DNA of 64,000 nt from Bryobacteraceae bacterium (GTDB taxonomy: Bacteria; Acidobacteriota; Terriglobia; Bryobacterales; Bryobacteraceae). Position numbers and translations under genes: made by a program. The stretch is taken from contig JASHNT010000122.1 of NCBI GenBank assembly GCA_030041495.1, positions 1-64,000 on the forward strand, given 5' to 3'. The notes under the pieces are model-generated. The model did not search any database. It worked only from the letters and a program-made list of their open reading frames with translations, and had not been told where the DNA came from. Shown piece after piece: positions 32,438 through 41,524 of this stretch (the stretch's first letter is position 1; the number at the start of each line of letters is the position of its first letter).

Positions 32438-33687
32438 GGCCGGTAGCCTGCCACAATCACAATCTGACGATGGACGGAGTGGATCTGTCCGCGATTGCGG
32501 CCAAGGCCGGCACGCCCTGCTACGTTTACTCCGCCGCGACCATTCTTGAAAACTTCCGCGCTTATGACGTGGCCTTCGGGGATACTCCACACACGATTTG
32601 TTACGCGGTGAAAGCCAACGGCAACCTGGCTCTGCTGCGTTTGCTCGCACAAGCGGGCTCGGGTTTCGATATCGTCTCCGGCGGCGAACTATTCCGCGTG
32701 TTGAAGGCCGGAGGCGATCCGGCCAAAGTCGTTTTTTCCGGCGTGGGGAAAACGGCCGCAGAAGTGGAGGAGGCGCTGGCTGCCGGCGTGGGTTACTTCA
32801 ATTGCGAATCGGAGCCGGAATTGGCGTTGATCGATTCGCTCGCCGCGCGGCGCGGCGCCAACGCCCGGGTGGCGTTGCGGGTGAATCCGGACGTCGAAGC
32901 CGATACCCACGCGCACATCTCCACCGGACGGCTGGCGCACAAATTCGGCGTCGATATCGGCGAGGCGGAAGCGGTCTATGTTCGCGCGCGGCGTCACGAA
33001 AATCTGTCGCTCGAAGGCGTGAGCTGCCACATCGGCAGCAACGTCATGCAGCCCGGCGCGCTGATGGAGGCGGCCGATCGCGTTCTGGATCTGGTGGCGA
33101 GGTTGCGCGCGCAGGGCTTCCACATCCGGAACGTGGATTTCGGCGGAGGGCTCGGAGTGCAGTACAGACCCGAAGACGCCGCGCCGGCTATCGGCGAGTA
33201 TATCGGTGCACTGCGGTCGCGCATCGAGGGAACCGATTTGCACGCGATGGTGGAGCCGGGCCGCTCGATTGTGGGCGCGGCGGGCGTGCTGCTGGCGCGG
33301 GTGCTGTACCGCAAGAATACCGGCGGCAAGGAATTCGTGATCGTCGACGCGGCGATGACGGATCAGATCCGTCCCGCGCTCTACGACGCGTATCATGAGG
33401 TGCTTCCCCTGCGGCAGAGCGGCCGCGGAAAGCTGACCGTGGATGTAGTCGGGCCGGTGTGCGAAACCGGCGATTTTCTGGCGCGCGGGCGGGAACTCGC
33501 CGAAGTGCTGCCCGGCGATCTGCTCGCCGTCTGCACCGCGGGCGCCTATGGATTCGTGCAGGCGTCGACGTATAACGCCCGGCCCCGTGTCGCGGAGGTG
33601 CTGGTGGAGAACGGCTGCTGGCGAGTCGTTCGCAAGCGCGAAACCTACGCCGACCTGATTCGCGGCGAAGAGCCAGAAAAAGAGTAA
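32434..33687 (+). CDS. lysA: Diaminopimelate decarboxylase
   Basis: The product is 417 aa, a fold-type III PLP enzyme. PLP lysine K60 is in CYAVKAN, with HIGS and GGGLG phosphate-binding motifs, EPGRSIV, and C-E-T-G-D-F near residue 345. It converts meso-diaminopimelate to lysine. The ATG overlaps the phosphatase stop (ATGA). The N-terminal extension before residue 13 is less conserved, so a slightly later start is possible. Confidence 0.94.
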   Translation: MRPVACHNHNLTMDGVDLSAIAAKAGTPCYVYSAATILENFRAYDVAFGDTPHTICYAVKANGNLALLRLLAQAGSGFDIVSGGELFRVLKAGGDPAKVVFSGVGKTAAEVEEALAAGVGYFNCESEPELALIDSLAARRGANARVALRVNPDVEADTHAHISTGRLAHKFGVDIGEAEAVYVRARRHENLSLEGVSCHIGSNVMQPGALMEAADRVLDLVARLRAQGFHIRNVDFGGGLGVQYRPEDAAPAIGEYIGALRSRIEGTDLHAMVEPGRSIVGAAGVLLARVLYRKNTGGKEFVIVDAAMTDQIRPALYDAYHEVLPLRQSGRGKLTVDVVGPVCETGDFLARGRELAEVLPGDLLAVCTAGAYGFVQASTYNARPRVAEVLVENGCWRVVRKRETYADLIRGEEPEKE

Positions 33688-33699
33688 TAAGATGAAGGC

Positions 33700-34218
33700 A
33701 TGAGCACGACCGCGCTGATTTCCGTCGAAGAGTATCTGCGCACCATGTATCACCCGGACTGTGACTACGTGGACGGGGAGGTCATCGAACGGAACTTGGG
33801 CGAAAAACAGCACGGGAAATTGCAATTTCGTTTGGCGTACATCTTCTTTGTGAAATGCGCCGAGTGGAAGACCTATCCTCTCATTGAAACGCGCATGCAG
33901 GTGGCGGCACGGCGATTCCGAATCCCCGATGTCTGCGTCTACGTCGGAGCCGAGCCACCCGGCCGGATTCTTCGCACCCCGCCGTTCATCTGCATCGAGG
34001 TTCTCTCCCCCGAGGATCGCTTCGCCCGCATGCAGGACCGCATCGACGACTATCTCAAGTTCGGTGTTCCTTACATGTGGGCGATCGATCCGGACAGCCG
34101 CCGCGCGTGGGTCCACACCACCGATGGCAGCCGCGAAGTCAAGGACGGCCTGCTGCGGACGGAGAATCCTTCACTCACGATTGACCTCGCTGAAGTATTC
34201 GCCGGCATCGACGGCTAA
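33700..34218 (+). CDS. Uma2-family (DUF820) putative endonuclease
   Basis: The product is 172 aa with a PD-(D/E)XK nuclease core: RRFRIPDVCVYV supplies the Asp, FICIEVLSPEDR the E-x-(S), and a C-terminal KFGVPYMWAIDPDSRRAWVH is typical of Uma2 proteins. The family is abundant in cyanobacteria and acidobacteria; its cellular role is unclear. It follows lysA by 12 nt but is probably functionally unrelated. Confidence 0.85.
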   Translation: MSTTALISVEEYLRTMYHPDCDYVDGEVIERNLGEKQHGKLQFRLAYIFFVKCAEWKTYPLIETRMQVAARRFRIPDVCVYVGAEPPGRILRTPPFICIEVLSPEDRFARMQDRIDDYLKFGVPYMWAIDPDSRRAWVHTTDGSREVKDGLLRTENPSLTIDLAEVFAGIDG

Positions 34219-34275
34219 GTATTTTCCTCAGTCTCGATTGCCCTCTCCTCGCCCGATAAGCCAGGTGGAGGCAGT

Positions 34276-36546
34276 GTGTCAAAGAACCGGGTTCTTGCAT
34301 TAGGGATGCTCGCGGCATCGGCCGCGCTGGCGGCTACCAACGGAATTACCGCGACCCCCGCGGCGATGACATTTTCCTACACCATTGGCGCGACGGCGTT
34401 GCCCGCCGCGCAGACTCTGCAAGTGCAGACCACTCCGGCTGGAACCAACTTTAGCGCCGTGATCTCCGGCTCGCCATTCAACGCCGCGTGGCTGCTGCTG
34501 TCGGCGGCCAACGGAGTGGGTCCGTCTTCGATTAAGGTTCAAGTGAACCCCACCGGTCTTCCCGCTGGTTCCTACTCGGGAACCATCACAATTTCGGCGA
34601 CGATCGCAGGCGCTCCGGTAACGCAAACCGTGGCTGTGACGCTGAACGTCTCCACCGCTCCTCCGACCATTACGGCGACTCCTTCGACGCTTAATTTCAC
34701 CTACGTCACCGGATCGCCGATTCCGAGCGCGTCGCTCACCAGCGCGTTCGTATTGTCGAGCAACGGCGCGGCATTGCCGGCGACGGTCAGCGTGACCGGC
34801 GCGAATTGGCTGACCGTTTCGCCGACCGGCAACGTGTCTTTAGTCGGATTGCTGAACACGATCACGGTGACGGTCAATCCCACGGGCCTGTCGCCCAAGA
34901 CGTATACCGCGTCGATCAGCATCGCGGCCCCGGGAGCCACGGACAAGAGTCTCACGGTCGCGGTGACGCTGACGGTTAACGCGGCAACGCCCACCATCAC
35001 CGGGACCTGGCCCACAGGCCTGATCCAGGGATCCGGCGCATCGGAGGTGACCCTTGACGGCAGTTCGTATTATTCCAATTCGACGGTGGCTGCCACCGGA
35101 TTTACTCCGGCTTCGACCATCACCGTCACCGACGGAACCAACACCACCAGCCAGACGTTTTACATTCCCGTTTATCCGGCTGCGTCGACGGCGTTAGCGC
35201 TGGCGGTGGGCTCACCGTTGCCCTCCGGGGTGGCCGGGACCGCCTACCCGCAAGCTCTGGCGGCTTCCGGAGGAACCGGACCATATACTTACTCGCTAAC
35301 CGGAGGCGCTCTGCCGCCCGGGCTTTCGATCTCAAGCGGGAACCTCTCCGGTACTCCGACGGCGGCGGGAAGCTATCAAGCCTGGATTGGAGTGACCGAT
35401 AGCTCCGCGACGCCGGTGTCGACGGCGGCGCTGCTTCAGATAGTCATCGCGCCCGCGGGATCGACTACGCTAGCCATGACTCCGCCCGCTCCGCTCGCGC
35501 TGGGCGCAGTGGGAACGGCGTACGGACCGGTCACGCTCGCGGCGTCGGGAGGAAGCGGCGGACCGTACACCTGGACCGCGACCAATCTACCCACCGGAAT
35601 GACGCTCAGCTCCGCGGGAGTTCTGAGCGGTACTCCTTCGACCGACGGGGCTTTTGGTCCGATCGCAGGGAGTACGGTTGGCAGCAACGCGATTCTGGCG
35701 GACATTCCGGCTGCCGATTTGGCAAACGCCGGCATGCTGCGGATGGCGGTGACCACCCCGCCTCCCGGTGGGGGCACGTCCAACGAAGTGCAATTCCAGA
35801 TTTATGGCCCCGGCCCGCAGATTCTCGCCGTGACGAATTCGGCGAGCATGGCGCAGGGCACGGTCGCGCCGGGGGAACTGGTCGCGATCTTCGGCTTGGG
35901 GCTCGGACCAAACACTTTGGCCGTGTTCGATCCCGCCACGCCGCCGATTCCGACATCGCTGCCCGCGACCGCGCCTTCCACCTCGGTCACGATCAACGGC
36001 ACGGCCGCTCCGCTGCTGTATACCAGCGCCATGCAGGTCGGTGTGATCATGCCGTATTCGCTGGCCGGGACCTCGGCGCAAGTGGTGGTTACTTACGGAA
36101 ACCTGGTGTCACAACCGTTCACCGTGGCCGTCGCGGCAACGGATCCGGGGCTGTATTCGCTGGCCGCATCCGGCTCGGGCCCGGGCGCGATTCTGAACTA
36201 CGATTCGACTACGGGCAATTATACGGTCAATTCCGGCTCGAATCCCGCTCCGCGCGGATCGATCGCGATTCTGTACATGACCGGCGCGGGAGCAACCACG
36301 TCAACCACCGACAATCAGCTCATTCCGGCGAGCCCCGCCGTCACTCCGGCTCTTACGCCGACGGTGACCATCGGCGGGACGGCCGCGACGGTGCTGGGCG
36401 CGCAGGATCCTCCCGGCTCGGTGCCCGGAGTGATTCAGATCAACGTGACGGTGCCGTCGTCGATTCAGCCCGGCGCAGCGCAGCCGGTGATCGTGACCAT
36501 GGGCGGAGTCTCAAGTCAGAACGGGCTGACGATGGCTGTGAAGTAA
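34276..36546 (+). CDS. Secreted BACON/Ig-like protein with TIGR03437 C-terminal domain
   Basis: The product is 756 aa from GTG 34276 with a signal peptide ending near ALAATNG. Two BACON-like beta domains are repeated at about residues 25-120 and 125-235 (W-L-x-V/L-S...; V-x-V-N-P-T-G-L). Putative Ig-type domains follow with the PPGLSISSGNLSGTPT / PTGMTLSSAGVLSGTP turn. The C-terminal 240 residues form a TIGR03437 domain (ILAVTNSASMAQGTVAPGELVAIFG), a Solibacter-expanded secreted module of unknown function. It is an extracellular or surface protein. Confidence 0.85.
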   Translation: MSKNRVLALGMLAASAALAATNGITATPAAMTFSYTIGATALPAAQTLQVQTTPAGTNFSAVISGSPFNAAWLLLSAANGVGPSSIKVQVNPTGLPAGSYSGTITISATIAGAPVTQTVAVTLNVSTAPPTITATPSTLNFTYVTGSPIPSASLTSAFVLSSNGAALPATVSVTGANWLTVSPTGNVSLVGLLNTITVTVNPTGLSPKTYTASISIAAPGATDKSLTVAVTLTVNAATPTITGTWPTGLIQGSGASEVTLDGSSYYSNSTVAATGFTPASTITVTDGTNTTSQTFYIPVYPAASTALALAVGSPLPSGVAGTAYPQALAASGGTGPYTYSLTGGALPPGLSISSGNLSGTPTAAGSYQAWIGVTDSSATPVSTAALLQIVIAPAGSTTLAMTPPAPLALGAVGTAYGPVTLAASGGSGGPYTWTATNLPTGMTLSSAGVLSGTPSTDGAFGPIAGSTVGSNAILADIPAADLANAGMLRMAVTTPPPGGGTSNEVQFQIYGPGPQILAVTNSASMAQGTVAPGELVAIFGLGLGPNTLAVFDPATPPIPTSLPATAPSTSVTINGTAAPLLYTSAMQVGVIMPYSLAGTSAQVVVTYGNLVSQPFTVAVAATDPGLYSLAASGSGPGAILNYDSTTGNYTVNSGSNPAPRGSIAILYMTGAGATTSTTDNQLIPASPAVTPALTPTVTIGGTAATVLGAQDPPGSVPGVIQINVTVPSSIQPGAAQPVIVTMGGVSSQNGLTMAVK

Positions 36547-36550
36547 CCAG

Positions 36551-38068
36551 CTATACCTTTTGCAGCTCTTCCAGCCGGTCGCCGGTTTCCTTCTCGACTT
36601 CGGCGTGCAGGCTGTTGCCGTGCGAATCCATGGTGACGATGGCGACGAAATCGTGGACGCTCAGATGCCACATGGCTTCGGGGATTCCGAACTCGAGCAG
36701 GTTGACGCCCAGCACCTTGTCGATCAGGCGGGCATAGAACTGCGCTGCCCCGCCGATGGCATTGAGATACACGGCCCCATGCGCGTTTAGCGCGGCGAGA
36801 GTCTTCGCGCCCATGCCTCCCTTGCCGATGACGGCTCGCACGCCGTAGTTCTTGATGATGTCGGCTTGGTAGGGTTCCTCGCGGGAGCTGGTGGTGGGGC
36901 CCGCGGCTTTGACGGTCCACTGGTCGCCCTGCTTGAGCATCACTGGTCCGCAGTGGTATAGCACGGCTCCGTGGAGGTCCACCGGCGGCGGATTCTTCAT
37001 CAGGTGAGCGTGCACGGCGTCGCGGCCGGTGTACATCTCGCCGTGCACGATGACCACGTCACCGACCTTCAGCGCGCGCGCCTGCTCCTCGCTAACAGGA
37101 GCCCGCAGGACAATTTCGCGGCCGGTGAGCGGAAAGCCTTCGGCCAGCGCCATGCGCTCGACTTGGCGGGAGGGGTCGCGATACAGCCACTTGGTGATCG
37201 CGCCGCTGGACGGGTCGAGCATCACGCCCAAGCGCCGGTAGGCCCAGCAATCATAGGCTACGGAGACGAAGAAGCTGGCCGGCAGCCGGTTCGCCGCCAT
37301 AATTTTGCACCCGATTAACGAAGATTTGCCACCGAAGCCCATCGCGCCCACGCCGATGCGGTTAGCCTCCTCCATGATTTCGGCTTCCAGCTTGGCGAGC
37401 TCCGGCACGGGATTGGTGTCGTCCAGAGTGCGGAACAGTTGGTACTTGGCGAGCAGATAGCCGTGCGCGCGGTCGCTGCCGATGCACACGCCCACCGCGC
37501 CCGGCGCGCAGCCTTGGCCCTGAGCCTGCCACACGGCGTGAAGGATGCACGTGCGCACGCCCTCCAGATTCCGGCCGGCGCTGCCCAGATGATCCAGAGT
37601 ACAGGGCAGGGAATACTGGATGTTCTTGTTCTCGCAGCCTCCGCCTTTGAGGATCAGCTTGACCTCGATCTGGTCTTTTTCCCACTGCTCGAAATGGATG
37701 ATGGGGGTTTCGTCGCTCACGTTGTCGCCGGAATTTTTACCGGTGAGCGAATCGACGGAGTTGGGGCGCAGCTTGCCGCGGCGGGTTGCCTCGACCACGG
37801 CCGCGCGGATCGCTTTGCGGAGCTGGATTTGATTCACGCCCACCGGCGTGCGCACGTCGAAGGTGGGCATGCCGGTGTCCTGGCAGATGGGGCCTTCGCC
37901 TTCGGCCGCCATGTCGATATTGCTGGCGATGATGCCCAGCGCCTGGGAGGCTTGTGTGCCCGGTGTTTCCGCGCCGATGGCCGCGCGCATGGCGGTGCGC
38001 ACGTCCGGGGGCAGGTTGGTCGCGGTCTGGGTGATGAGTTCGATCAAACTTTCCTGTAGAAATTGCAT
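36551..38068 (-). CDS. Class I (Fe-S) fumarate hydratase
   Basis: The product is 505 aa from ATG 38068, which has GGAG upstream. The alpha-like part (residues about 10-290) carries cluster cysteine C62 (GPICQDTG) and further Cys near 188 and 269-ish; the beta-like part (about 310-500) has GPTTSSREEPYQ. The fused alpha/beta arrangement corresponds to FumA/FumB and interconverts fumarate and malate with an oxygen-sensitive 4Fe-4S cluster. Tartrate dehydratase (TtdAB) is related but is split in two chains. Confidence 0.92.
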   Translation of the reverse strand: MQFLQESLIELITQTATNLPPDVRTAMRAAIGAETPGTQASQALGIIASNIDMAAEGEGPICQDTGMPTFDVRTPVGVNQIQLRKAIRAAVVEATRRGKLRPNSVDSLTGKNSGDNVSDETPIIHFEQWEKDQIEVKLILKGGGCENKNIQYSLPCTLDHLGSAGRNLEGVRTCILHAVWQAQGQGCAPGAVGVCIGSDRAHGYLLAKYQLFRTLDDTNPVPELAKLEAEIMEEANRIGVGAMGFGGKSSLIGCKIMAANRLPASFFVSVAYDCWAYRRLGVMLDPSSGAITKWLYRDPSRQVERMALAEGFPLTGREIVLRAPVSEEQARALKVGDVVIVHGEMYTGRDAVHAHLMKNPPPVDLHGAVLYHCGPVMLKQGDQWTVKAAGPTTSSREEPYQADIIKNYGVRAVIGKGGMGAKTLAALNAHGAVYLNAIGGAAQFYARLIDKVLGVNLLEFGIPEAMWHLSVHDFVAIVTMDSHGNSLHAEVEKETGDRLEELQKV

Positions 38069-38128
38069 GAACTCCAATTTTATCGCCTCCGGGAGCGCGC
38101 CGGTCCGGCGGCGCGGAATAATGGAGGT

Positions 38129-38746
38129 GTGAGCATCCTGACTTCTCCGCTGCTCGATGCGATTCCGTGGCTGGAGCATGGCTTCGGAACGCGCGAGGCT
38201 CCGCGCTCCCAGGAAGGGATGGCGAGCTTGAAACAAATTCATTCGGCTTTGTCGCTCGTGGCGGATCGACCCGAAGGGTGTGTCGGGGAGGGTGACGCGC
38301 TGCTGACCCAGGAAACCGGAGTGACCGTATCGGTGCGCACGGCGGATTGCTTTCCGATCCTGTTAGCCGACGTGCGGCGCCGGGCGGTCGCCGCGGTGCA
38401 TGCGGGCTGGAGAGGAACCGCGGACCGAGTGGTGGTCAAGGCTCTGGAACGAATGCAGGCGGAGTTCAGTTCCGAGCCGCAAGACGTCATCGCGGCGATC
38501 GGCCCCGGAATCGGGGCGTGTTGCTACGAAGTCGGTGAGGAAGTGGGACGGCGTTTCGACATTGTGTCAGCGGGACGTCTCGATCTGGCGGAGGAGAACT
38601 GCCGGCAGTTGGCAGGCTACGGAGTGCCGCGGGAGCGCACCGGCGTCATTGGAATGTGCACCTTCTGCGACGCGCGGTTTTACTCGTGGCGCCGCGACCG
38701 CGAGAGCGCCGGCCGCATGATCTCCTACATCGGCATTAAACACTAA
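38129..38746 (+). CDS. pgeF: Laccase-domain protein (PgeF/YfiH family)
   Basis: The product is 205 aa from GTG 38129. Zinc/copper ligands are H38 (LKQIHS), C74 (RTADCFPIL) and H91 (AVHAGWRGT), as in YfiH/PgeF. Members act as purine nucleoside phosphorylases/adenosine deaminases or peptidoglycan-editing factors. GGAGG lies only 1 nt before this GTG, so the exact start is uncertain. It is divergent from the fumarase gene. Confidence 0.87.
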   Translation: MSILTSPLLDAIPWLEHGFGTREAPRSQEGMASLKQIHSALSLVADRPEGCVGEGDALLTQETGVTVSVRTADCFPILLADVRRRAVAAVHAGWRGTADRVVVKALERMQAEFSSEPQDVIAAIGPGIGACCYEVGEEVGRRFDIVSAGRLDLAEENCRQLAGYGVPRERTGVIGMCTFCDARFYSWRRDRESAGRMISYIGIKH

Positions 38747-38783
38747 GGGCGCGGCTGCCGGAGGCCCGGCGGGACCGCGCCCT
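38746..38783. terminator. Long GC-rich hairpin between convergent genes
   Basis: AGGGCGCGG (38746-38754) pairs perfectly with CCGCGCCCT (38775-38783); an inner GCCGG/CCGGC stem extends it. It lies between the convergent stops of pgeF (38746) and the DksA-like gene (38847) and may terminate or stabilise both mRNAs. There is no T-tract on the plus strand. Confidence 0.45.
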
Positions 38784-38846
38784 CAATTCAACTGGGAAGA
38801 TCAGGCGGCCACTTTTAAGGCAGCACGGCAAGGCAGCGTGGCTGCT

Positions 38847-39230
38847 TTACGCAGCATTGACCAGCAACTCGTCCAGGCTCTCCGACCCGTCGGCTTGGCT
38901 GCGGTCGGCAACTTCCTGGCAGCGGATGCAGAACGCGGTCCACGGCACCGCGGCCAGCCGCTTGGGGCTGATGTCTTCCTCGCAATGCAGGCACACACCG
39001 AAGCTGCCCTCTTCGATGCGCCGCAAAGCCGCGCGCACGTTGCGCAGCAGGTTCGACTCACGGTCCAGATTGCGGATGGCCAACTCCCGTTCCGCAGCGT
39101 GTTGCACCTCGTCCAACGCGTCGGGACTTTTCTCGATCGCGATTCCGTCGCGATTGCGCACCAGGTGCTCCAGCTCTGCCTGCTTGGCCTCCAACACGCT
39201 TTTGAATTTGTTCAGTTCACTCTTGGTCAT
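38847..39230 (-). CDS. DksA/TraR-family zinc-finger protein
   Basis: The product is 127 aa. An N-terminal coiled coil (residues 1-70) is followed by a four-cysteine zinc finger C80-x2-C83...C101-x2-C104 (CLHC; CIRC). DksA-like proteins enter the RNA polymerase secondary channel and modulate the stringent response. The coiled-coil tip carries D40-E-V rather than the canonical DxxDxA, so the regulatory output may differ. A small GCTGC/GCAGC hairpin surrounds the stop. Confidence 0.88.
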   Translation of the reverse strand: MTKSELNKFKSVLEAKQAELEHLVRNRDGIAIEKSPDALDEVQHAAERELAIRNLDRESNLLRNVRAALRRIEEGSFGVCLHCEEDISPKRLAAVPWTAFCIRCQEVADRSQADGSESLDELLVNAA

Positions 39231-39658
39231 TGCTGCCTCTCCTAATGTCTCTCTCTCTCTTCGTTTCTTGTTTTAACTACTTCGTCCGTTGTCTCTTTAA
39301 ACTCTCACGCTAGCGGATTAGACGCGGGAAATTGAGAAAAGGTTCAACTTCCAAAAGATCCCGCGAAACCTGTACAAAGATCCGTCGAAGCTGGCTCACG
39401 GATGAGCCGGGTGGCCAAGGCGCTGTGCAGCCCAACGGCTGATGTGAGCTGCGACGTGTTCAGCGCTGCGTCGGAAGCTGACGGTCTTAAAACCATACCA
39501 TACATTACCCACGCGATGCAAGCAATCCAATTGCCATTTGGCAGGGATTCTTCCCGTCCCTCTCAACCAAGATTTCCTTACTATCGGTCCTACAGCCCGA
39601 AAGCATTATCTTTCCGCGCACTCTCCGCGATTTCAGGATCACCGGGTGTCATGAGGCC
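39231..39658. other. Intergenic region without a recognised gene
   Basis: These 428 bp contain the upstream region of the DksA-like gene, with a TC-repeat (TCTCTCTCTC) at about 39249-39260 on the plus strand. No convincing ORF, tRNA or riboswitch is visible. Base composition is lower in GC than in the flanking genes. Confidence 0.4.
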
Positions 39659-39664
39659 TTGCCG

Positions 39665-39670
39665 TATACT
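39665..39670 (+). promoter_or_regulatory. -10 box (TATACT) directly before the GT39-like gene
   Basis: TATACT ends 6 nt before TTG 39677, which would make that codon the first base of the transcript (leaderless). No -35 is evident. Confidence 0.4.
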
Positions 39671-39676
39671 GTTTCC

Positions 39677-41302
39677 TTGGCCGGTAAAAACTCTCATACG
39701 ATTCGCGCAGCCAAGCTGGATGTTAGGCCGCTGGTCACTGCGGCGATCGCGAGTTTCATTTTCATGTTGTTGAGCATAGGGATGATATCTTATGCCGGAA
39801 TCCAGGAAGATGAGGCCCTGTTCTCGATTCCCTTCTATACCCTGCTCCCTCGCGAATACCGGATCCACACGTTGCACCATAACATCCCGCTGATGGTCAT
39901 GAGCTACGTGGGCGCGCTCAAAACCTGGATCTACCGGCCCTTGATCCACTGGTTCGGCCCCAGCATCTGGACCGTGCGCCTTCCGGTGGTCCTGGCCGGG
40001 GGAATAACAGTATTTCTTTTCTATAATTTGATTCGCAACAGCGGGCTTCCGCGTCCGGCCTTCGCCGCTCTCATCGGCGCTCTCCTACTGGCCACCGACC
40101 CGGTCTTTCTCCTTACTAACACGTTTGACTGGGGTCCAGTCGCGCTCGAACACATTTTATTGCTGTCGGCTTGCTGTCTCCTGCTGCATTTTGGGACGGA
40201 CCGTTCCAAAACCGGCCATCTGGCGCTTGGATGCTTGTGCCTGGGGTTGGCTTTGTGGAACAAAGCCTTGTTCCTATGGGCGCTGAGCGGCTTAGCCATC
40301 GCGGTGATCGCGACCTGCTGGCGCGAGTTCAAGGCTTGCCTCACTCCGCGCTTTCTGGCCATCGCCGCTGGCTGTTTCGTGTTGGGAGCCTTGCCGTTCC
40401 TGGTCTTCAACGTTCGCGCTCGGGATGCCACGGTCAGCGAGAATGCGCACCTCGATTTTGAGAATCTCCCCAGCAAATGGCTGCAGCTGGAGCGGGCGGC
40501 GGACGGCAGTTCGCTGTTCGGGTTCATGGTATCCGAGGACGCGGACGGCCCGCAAAAGGCGTCGCCGACCTGGAGAGGGAGGGTCGCCGGGTGGATCTGG
40601 AAGCATCTGGGCGAGCATCGCGAAACGGGATTCTTTACTGTGCTGGGCGTGATTCTGGCGCTCGGTCCGTTGTGGTGGCGATCCCGCGCGGCGCGGTTTT
40701 CGTTGGTCTTCATGGTGGTCGCCTGGAGCATGATGGCATTGACCAGAGGCGCGGGGGGCGCGGCTCACCATGACATTCTGCTGTGGCCGTTCCCGATTCT
40801 GTTCGCTGTGAGCGCCCTGGCGCGCATCCCGTGGCGCTGGCTGGCGGTCCCGGCCGGCGTGGCGATGATCGCGATGAACCTGCTGGTGGTCAATCAATAC
40901 GTCTTGCAGTTCGAACACGACGGCGCGGCCGGAAACTTCACCGACGCGCTATTTGCTCTGGACCGGGCCCTGCCGGAGAACCGCCCGATTTACGTCATCG
41001 ACTGGGGCATCAACGTGACCGCTCAGTTGAATCACCAGGGAAGGCTGCATCTCCGGTTTGCCGACGATGCCGCTTCAAGCGGCACTCCGGACCCTGGCGC
41101 GCAGACCCGGCTGCGGGCGATGCTTTCCGACGGGGATGCGCTGTGGGTGGATCACGTGCCCAGCCGCGAGGTATTTCGCGGAGCGGGAGCGAACCTCGAA
41201 AAATTCGCCATGGGTGCCGGCTACCGCCGCGAGGTGATAGAGATCGTTCGCGACTCCAATAGCCGGCCGGTTTTCGAGATTTTTCGCTATCGTCCGCTGT
41301 AG
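39677..41302 (+). CDS. GT39/ArnT-like membrane glycosyltransferase
   Basis: The product is about 541 aa from TTG 39677 (TTG 39659 is an alternative but lies upstream of the -10). About ten membrane helices span the first 400 residues. The first periplasmic loop has the acidic EDEALFSIPFYTLLPREYRIH segment expected of GT-C enzymes (catalytic Asp/Glu after TM1). The C-terminal part is a soluble domain. GT39/83 enzymes transfer sugars from polyprenyl-phosphate donors at the outer face of the inner membrane; the acceptor is unknown. Confidence 0.72.
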   Translation: MAGKNSHTIRAAKLDVRPLVTAAIASFIFMLLSIGMISYAGIQEDEALFSIPFYTLLPREYRIHTLHHNIPLMVMSYVGALKTWIYRPLIHWFGPSIWTVRLPVVLAGGITVFLFYNLIRNSGLPRPAFAALIGALLLATDPVFLLTNTFDWGPVALEHILLLSACCLLLHFGTDRSKTGHLALGCLCLGLALWNKALFLWALSGLAIAVIATCWREFKACLTPRFLAIAAGCFVLGALPFLVFNVRARDATVSENAHLDFENLPSKWLQLERAADGSSLFGFMVSEDADGPQKASPTWRGRVAGWIWKHLGEHRETGFFTVLGVILALGPLWWRSRAARFSLVFMVVAWSMMALTRGAGGAAHHDILLWPFPILFAVSALARIPWRWLAVPAGVAMIAMNLLVVNQYVLQFEHDGAAGNFTDALFALDRALPENRPIYVIDWGINVTAQLNHQGRLHLRFADDAASSGTPDPGAQTRLRAMLSDGDALWVDHVPSREVFRGAGANLEKFAMGAGYRREVIEIVRDSNSRPVFEIFRYRPL

Positions 41303-41524
41303 GATGATCCTCGTGTTAACCAGCCGGGGCAAAGGGCTGGGCGGCCCTCCGAACGGGTCAAGCGCATGACGCCAGCGGCCCACTCCAGGATCCGCTGTGC
41401 GGGCGAGCCGGTTAAGTGTGACGCTGCGCCTCAAGAGCGTGTCGAAGGTCCACAAAGCGGGGCACAGGGACTCTCCTAAGTATTTGACCTTAAAGGTGTA
41501 ACATCCGGAACCGAACGTGCCAAG
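41303..41524. other. GC-rich intergenic region, possibly structured
   Basis: These 222 bp have no convincing ORF. TTAACC (near 41335) and GGTTAA (near 41410) and several GGGC/GCCC pairs could fold into a branched structure, and a stretch on the minus strand is free of stops. I could not match it to tRNA, 6S, RNase P, SRP RNA or a known riboswitch by eye. It may be a degenerate repeat element. Confidence 0.3.

Noticed and set aside
33691-33702. Three-codon ATG-AAG-GCA-TGA mini-ORF overlapping the Uma2 start
   Set aside because: It is too short and not repeated; an ATGA overlap of this kind arises easily by chance and was not counted with the ladders.
39535-39560. Sigma-54-like site (TTGGCAGGGATTCTTCC)
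   Set aside because: The -12 GC doublet is missing and no bacterial enhancer-binding protein gene is nearby.
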